The position numbers and the translations under genes are program-made. From contig DNPP01000470.1 in the NCBI GenBank assembly GCA_003501365.1, positions 4,250 to 13,713 on the forward strand: 9,464 nucleotides of DNA, in the 5' to 3' direction. Shown in pieces: positions 6,435-9,464 of this stretch. The DNA comes from Bacillota bacterium (GTDB lineage Bacteria > Bacillota > UBA4882 > UBA8346). The notes beneath the pieces were generated by a model that searched no databases, was not told where the DNA came from, and saw only the letters and a program-made list of their open reading frames with translations. How positions within the stretch are numbered: the first letter of the stretch is position 1; every line of letters begins with the position of its first letter.

Positions 6435-8434
6435 TTTTCCTGGGCCGGATCTTTTAAAGGAAAAACCGCGATATCGACATATTCTCCTTCAATGAATAGA
6501 GCTTTTTTGCGAACCGGATGTTCTTCCTTGTCCGCTTGATGAATTGTTTTGTGTAACTCAATCGCCAGATCGGGCCGGGTCATTTTAAAAAGGTTAAAGC
6601 TGGCGACTCCCGGCGCGTGGCTGAGATAGGCATCGGTTTGGCCCCGGAATTGCAAGATTTCCAGTTTATCGTTAACCAGGATACTGGCCGGCACATATTG
6701 GGTCAGTAGAAGCTGATCGGCTTCCTGAAGTACGTCGTAGTCAACCCTTGGCTCCCTCATTCCTTTCTCCTCCTCCAGTCTGGATACGCCGCTTCCAATG
6801 GTAGTAAAGTCAAAGTTCAGCGGAGTGACGGTTGCTTTTTTAGCATAAATCTTATTTTTTTTATCCGCTAAAGCAAACAAATCCAAGAAAGTTCCGACGC
6901 TTTCTGAAGTTCCAAGCAGCAGATAACCGGTTGGTTTTAAAGCATAGTGAAAAATGGGAATTACTTTGCGCTGGATAACCGGGCCAAAGTAGATCAAGAC
7001 ATTGCGGCAACTAATCAGATCGAGTCCGGAAAAAGGAGGGTCCTTGATCACGTTCTGTTCGGCAAAGATACATAGATCCCGAACCTTTTTACTAATCTGA
7101 TAACTGCCGTTGACCTTGATAAAGAAACGACGCAGCCGTTCCGGCGTCAGATCCTGCCTGATACTTTCCGGATAAATGCCGCTGCGGGCTTTTCCAATCG
7201 CGCTGCCGTTTAAATCGGTGGCAAAGATCTGGATGGGGTGATGAATACCTTGTTCTTCAAAAAACTCCAATAAGGCGATGGCAATCGAGTAGGCTTCCTC
7301 TCCGGTTGAACAGCCAGGCACCCAAATTCTAATTGGCGTATTGCCGGTTTTATTTTTAATCAGGTTGGGAAACAATTCTCCCTTTAACTGTTCAAATGTT
7401 TCCTGATCCCTGAAAAAGCTGGTGACTCCAATCAGAATATCCTGCGCCAACGCCTTGATTTCAGCCGGGTTATGCTGCAGATATTTGACATAGCCGGGTA
7501 CTCCATTAATATTATGCAATACCATCCTGCGCATGATCCGGCGTTTGAGGGTATTTGGTTTATAGTAGCTGAAATCAGCGCCGATGGCTGTACGCATTAA
7601 ACTAAAAATCCGGTTCATATTATCGTGGTCATCCAACAATTTATCGTCGACTAGCTGGGTTTTAGAAATTAGCAAATAAGAATGCCTTCCCAGCAATGCC
7701 AACTCTTGGGCGATTTCCGGCGGCGGCAAGACAAAATCGGCATCCCCGCCGGCTATCGCATGACGAGGCATGCCGTCGTATTTTGCCGTTCCCGGGTCCT
7801 GGACAAAGGTAATACCACCGGCGGCTTTAATCGCTTTTAATCCTAACGTGCCGTCCGATGCGGTTCCTGAAAGGATGACCCCAATGGCTCTGTTACCTTG
7901 GTCTTCCGCCAATGAATTCATAAAATAATCAATCGGCAGATGGATCCGGGGCGGGTCTTCCCGGGGTAACAAGTGAAGTACTCCGTGCAATATAACCAGG
8001 TTGGCGTTGGGGGGAATGATGTAAATATGATTGGATTCTACCGCTTGGTTGGTTTTAATCTCGCCGACCGGCATTTCGGTCAACCGGGCTAAAATCTCCG
8101 TTAACATGCTCGGATGCGCCGGATCAAGATGTTGAATCAGAACAAAGGCCATTCCGGTATTGGAAGACAGGTGCTGTAAAACTTGGGTAAAAGCTTCCAA
8201 TCCTCCGGCGGAAGCTCCAATACAGACAACCGGACAGGTATCGACATTGGCATTGGATGGCCGGTTATCAACAAGTTTTACTATTTTCTTAAGAAAGTTG
8301 GTAACTTGTCCGGACTTTCTATTTCGATCCGGATCCGGATCCGGATTCGAGTTTTTGGATTGTAAAACCGAGTACTTTTGGGTTTGTGATTTCACAAAGG
8401 CTTGAGAAGATGTTTCGGCTTTTATGATGGCCAT
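6422..8434 (-). CDS. CheB methylesterase-CheR methyltransferase fusion (N-terminal half of split gene)
   Basis: This 670-residue protein fuses two receptor-modifying enzymes: CheB removes methyl groups from (or deamidates) receptor glutamates, and CheR adds them with S-adenosylmethionine. After a low-complexity 60-residue leader, the CheB domain (about 68-250) keeps its triad: Ser75 in GASAGG, His102 in IQHLDP and Asp194 in SGTASDG. It has no N-terminal receiver, as is usual in these fusions. CheR (about 268-535) has an N-terminal helical part with LKRRIMRRM, then TSFFRD (338-343), the SAM motif VPGCSTGEE (372-380) and ISCRNVLIYF (474-483). A PAS-like segment follows (563-660) and stops abruptly at IVF plus TAA, where homologues continue. 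The ATG at 8434 is preceded by AAGGAG 6 nt upstream. It is the first gene of the operon. No chemoreceptor, CheA or flagellar gene is near, so the substrate is unknown and a role outside chemotaxis is possible. Confidence 0.93.
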   Translation of the reverse strand: MAIIKAETSSQAFVKSQTQKYSVLQSKNSNPDPDPDRNRKSGQVTNFLKKIVKLVDNRPSNANVDTCPVVCIGASAGGLEAFTQVLQHLSSNTGMAFVLIQHLDPAHPSMLTEILARLTEMPVGEIKTNQAVESNHIYIIPPNANLVILHGVLHLLPREDPPRIHLPIDYFMNSLAEDQGNRAIGVILSGTASDGTLGLKAIKAAGGITFVQDPGTAKYDGMPRHAIAGGDADFVLPPPEIAQELALLGRHSYLLISKTQLVDDKLLDDHDNMNRIFSLMRTAIGADFSYYKPNTLKRRIMRRMVLHNINGVPGYVKYLQHNPAEIKALAQDILIGVTSFFRDQETFEQLKGELFPNLIKNKTGNTPIRIWVPGCSTGEEAYSIAIALLEFFEEQGIHHPIQIFATDLNGSAIGKARSGIYPESIRQDLTPERLRRFFIKVNGSYQISKKVRDLCIFAEQNVIKDPPFSGLDLISCRNVLIYFGPVIQRKVIPIFHYALKPTGYLLLGTSESVGTFLDLFALADKKNKIYAKKATVTPLNFDFTTIGSGVSRLEEEKGMREPRVDYDVLQEADQLLLTQYVPASILVNDKLEILQFRGQTDAYLSHAPGVASFNLFKMTRPDLAIELHKTIHQADKEEHPVRKKALFIEGEYVDIAVFPLKDPAQEKIVF
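8326..8347 (-). repeat. Hexanucleotide tandem repeat (CCGGAT) in the CheB leader
   Basis: The plus strand shows about three and a half copies of GATCCG in a near-palindromic block flanked by TCGA-like ends. On the coding strand it encodes the PDPDPD stretch at residues 31-36, in the low-complexity leader before the CheB domain. Six-base units keep frame, so copy-number change would alter only linker length. Confidence 0.6.
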
Positions 8435-8763
8435 CTCCTGCTCCTTACGTCTGTAAATCCTTAGGGACCTATTGTAGAATATGGAATGATAATTACATTC
8501 GGTTAAAATGGTATCTTAATAATCATCTACTTTCGATTAATTATTTTAAAAACCTTTTTTATTAGACATTTCGGCTGAAACCAACTTTTTCAGGACCTCT
8601 CAATTTTAAGGCCCCACCACTAAATTCCTGCGGCCAACGCCTTTTAAAGAGATTCGGGGGTTCTTTTTAATTTATATAACTTGATATATAATAAAAGCGG
8701 CATGAAAAATCTTAATATTTTTGTGGAACAGATCGCTTTTTGAAGATGAGGTGAAATACAAAT
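8435..8763. other. Divergent intergenic region between the signalling operon and the plus-strand genes
   Basis: This 329-bp AT-rich gap must hold the promoters for both directions. On the minus side I see the AAGGAG ribosome binding site of the CheB-CheR gene (8446-8441) but no convincing promoter; the AT-rich stretch at 8470-8540 is where it should lie. A perfect 6-bp hairpin, CTGAAA/TTTCAG (8575-8593), has no T-run beyond it, so it is not a clear terminator. On the plus side there is a TATAAT at 8687 and GAGGTGA at 8748-8754. A 13-codon ATG frame at 8702-8743 has no ribosome binding site, and I do not call it. Confidence 0.5.
8687..8692 (+). promoter_or_regulatory. Candidate -10 box for the 8764 gene
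   Basis: A perfect TATAAT lies 71 nt before the ATG of the 85-residue gene. The -35 region at the right distance is only a T-rich stretch (TTTTTA at 8664-8669), so the promoter would be weak or helped by an activator. This is a candidate only. Confidence 0.35.
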
Positions 8764-9021
8764 ATGTCCGGACGGTCCGATACCCACCCGATGTTCGAAC
8801 CACTCATCATTGAAGGATTTCGCAAAATGTCCCCGAGCCAAAGATTTAAAATGGCTATAGAAATGTCCGAGGCGATTCGAGACTTGGCAAAGACAGGGAT
8901 CTTAAAACGCCACCCCGGAATCTCAGATGAAGAGCTACGAAAGCGGCTCGGAGCGCTTTTACTCGGACGCGAATTGTCTATCAAAGTTAACGACTGGGAT
9001 CCCGAACTGGAGGGATATTAA
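8764..9021 (+). CDS. Small helical protein co-encoded with a nucleotidyltransferase
   Basis: This 85-residue protein has no signal peptide, membrane segment or cysteine. It is mostly helical: a helix over MSPSQRFKMAIEMSEAIRDLA (22-42), then GILKRHPGISDEELRKRLGA (45-64), and it ends in WDPELEGY. I recognise it as one of a family of hypothetical proteins with an RHPGxSxxELxxRLxxLLxGxEL core and a C-terminal DPE-x-EGY. These are commonly encoded just upstream of a nucleotidyltransferase, as here. Function is unknown; a partner or antitoxin-like role is only inferred from the pairing. The ATG at 8764 follows GAGGTGA (8748-8754) with 9 nt spacing. Its TAA overlaps the next ATG (TAATG), showing tight translational coupling. 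It looks intact although its partner is broken. Confidence 0.75.
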   Translation: MSGRSDTHPMFEPLIIEGFRKMSPSQRFKMAIEMSEAIRDLAKTGILKRHPGISDEELRKRLGALLLGRELSIKVNDWDPELEGY

Positions 9022-9228
9022 TGCAAATCCCTTTTCAGGTCACTTTTATGGTGATTACGGCTTTAGAAGAATGCGGTATTAACTATTTGATTGGGGGTTC
9101 CCTTGGAAGTTCAATTCACGGTATACCCCGTCTTTCAAGATCCCCTGGACCGTGAATGCCTAAAAGCCATTTGTTTAACCATTGCTGCGGTTTCTTTGAC
9201 AATGGTAAAAAGCTTATATATAATGTAG
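9021..9228 (+). pseudogene. Truncated nucleotidyltransferase (partner of the 8764 gene)
   Basis: The ATG at 9021 overlaps the preceding stop (TAATG) and has GGAGGG 6 nt upstream, so translation surely starts here. The 44-residue product includes VITALEECGINYLIGGSL and SSIHGIPR before a TGA at 9153-9155. This is the start of the nucleotidyltransferase family, where a helix, the Y-LIGGS-xAS nucleotide-binding motif and HG-xPR are normally followed by T-x-D-xD-(L/I)-V and over 100 more residues. The catalytic DxD is therefore lost. Another frame (9121-9228) reads FQDPLDRECLKAI and could be the tail of the same protein after an internal deletion and frameshift; that part is weak, because a perfect promoter lies in the same bases. 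The truncated product cannot be an active transferase. Confidence 0.65.
9196..9224 (+). promoter_or_regulatory. Perfect consensus sigma-A promoter for the marR-type gene
   Basis: TTGACA (9196-9201), a spacer of exactly 17 nt and TATAAT (9219-9224) match the vegetative promoter consensus in all twelve positions. Transcription should begin near 9231, about 50 nt before the ATG at 9280. So strong a promoter suggests the gene is held in check by a repressor, plausibly its own product. Confidence 0.85.
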
Positions 9229-9253
9229 TATGTCGTACAGTATGATATGCGAC
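9227..9253 (+). promoter_or_regulatory. Candidate operator at the transcription start
   Basis: Immediately after the -10 box there are two AGTATG direct repeats 12 nt apart (9227-9232 and 9239-9244) and an imperfect dyad, GTCG (9232-9235) with CGAC (9250-9253). A site overlapping the transcription start of a MarR gene is the usual place for autorepression. Which symmetry is bound, if any, cannot be told from one sequence. Confidence 0.4.
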
Positions 9254-9279
9254 TAATTCCTAAGCAATGGGGAGTTGCT

Positions 9280-9464
9280 ATGAAAAAAATATTGATTGGA
9301 AAAGAACTTCATTTCCTCAATAATCTGATTATGCTTCAAATTGAAAAATCCCCTTTTAAAAAACAAATCGATTCGATTACCGGTACCAACGGCTGGATTA
9401 TCTGCTTTCTTGCTGAAAATGCGGATAAAGAGATTTATCAAAAAGATTTAGAGCGACAATTTTC
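9280..9464 (+). CDS. MarR-family transcriptional regulator, N-terminal part (runs off window)
   Basis: The first 61 codons are present; the gene continues beyond the right edge. The sequence reads KELHFLNNLIMLQIEKSPF, then DSITGTNGWIICFLAEN and DKEIYQKDLERQFS. This is the opening dimerisation helix and the first part of the winged helix-turn-helix of MarR regulators of the clostridial type; in homologues the recognition helix (T-R-S-T-A-S-K) follows at once. Such dimers usually repress nearby transporter, stress or resistance genes and release DNA on binding a ligand. The ATG at 9280 has GGGGAG 6 nt upstream. It has its own perfect promoter and a candidate operator, so it is not part of the 8764-9021 unit. 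Its targets probably include the gene itself and genes to the right of the window; these are not visible. Confidence 0.85.
   Translation, partial: MKKILIGKELHFLNNLIMLQIEKSPFKKQIDSITGTNGWIICFLAENADKEIYQKDLERQF

Noticed and set aside
6422..6440. A6-TTG-T6 as a genuine intrinsic terminator between two genes
   Set aside because: The stem is entirely A-T with no GC, and the surrounding frames form one continuous protein when the break is repaired, so a frame disruption explains it better.
8575..8593. Hairpin CTGAAA/TTTCAG as a terminator
   Set aside because: The stem is AT-rich and only 6 bp, and no T-run follows on either strand; no gene ends nearby.
8712..8984. Minus-strand frames opposite the 85-residue gene
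   Set aside because: The plus-strand gene has a good ribosome binding site, a coupled downstream start and a recognisable family pattern; the antisense frames have none of these.
9253..9441. Minus-strand 62-codon frame at the right edge
   Set aside because: It is the shadow of the MarR gene, which has a perfect promoter, a ribosome binding site and clear family sequence on the plus strand.
1..9464. CRISPR array, prophage genes, insertion sequence or riboswitch
   Set aside because: I looked for regularly spaced repeats, transposase or integrase motifs and known riboswitch-like leaders and found none in the window.

Overview
The window (9464 bp, moderate to low GC, AT-rich spacers) looks like a chromosomal segment of a Bacillota-type bacterium. 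The kinase at 227-1057 is of the Bacillus-type PdxK subfamily. The MarR regulator at the right edge resembles clostridial relatives. Shine-Dalgarno sites are strong, and one promoter is a perfect sigma-A consensus. The taxon is inferred from protein style only.

Layout. Everything from 227 to 8434 lies on the minus strand; everything from 8764 to the right end lies on the plus strand. From the left: a non-coding stretch with a nested inverted repeat (1-226); pdxK, for vitamin B6 salvage (227-1057); a protein of unknown function with a C-terminal YgiT/MqsA-type zinc finger (1183-1989, GTG start); then a scarred intergenic zone (about 2018-2325). That zone holds a rho-independent terminator, a decayed 3' half of a tRNA that reads best as tRNA-Glu(CUC), and a C-terminal remnant of an MNT-type nucleotidyltransferase abutting the next gene.

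The core is a three-ORF signalling operon transcribed leftward from about 8440: a CheB-CheR fusion (6422-8434), a coiled-coil/double-PAS protein (5358-6362) and a soluble hybrid histidine kinase with four PAS domains, HisKA, HATPase and a receiver (2314-5361). The first two ORFs are the two halves of one standard CheB-CheR-coiled-coil-PAS protein. They are separated by a frame disruption in an 11-bp tandem repeat next to a T6 run (6413-6434). The TTG start possible for the second half has no visible ribosome binding site. Together the genes look like a cytosolic signalling module joining receptor-modification enzyme domains to a phosphorelay. No receptor, CheA, CheY or flagellar gene is present.

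On the right, an 85-residue protein (8764-9021) is translationally coupled (TAATG) to a truncated nucleotidyltransferase (9021-9155, possibly with an out-of-frame remnant to 9228). Next come a perfect TTGACA-17-TATAAT promoter, a candidate operator and the first 61 codons of a MarR-family regulator (9280 to the window end). Two nucleotidyltransferase relics, a tRNA scar and a zinc-finger protein of antitoxin-like type suggest past turnover of toxin-antitoxin-like or mobile DNA around the signalling operon. That last point is inference.
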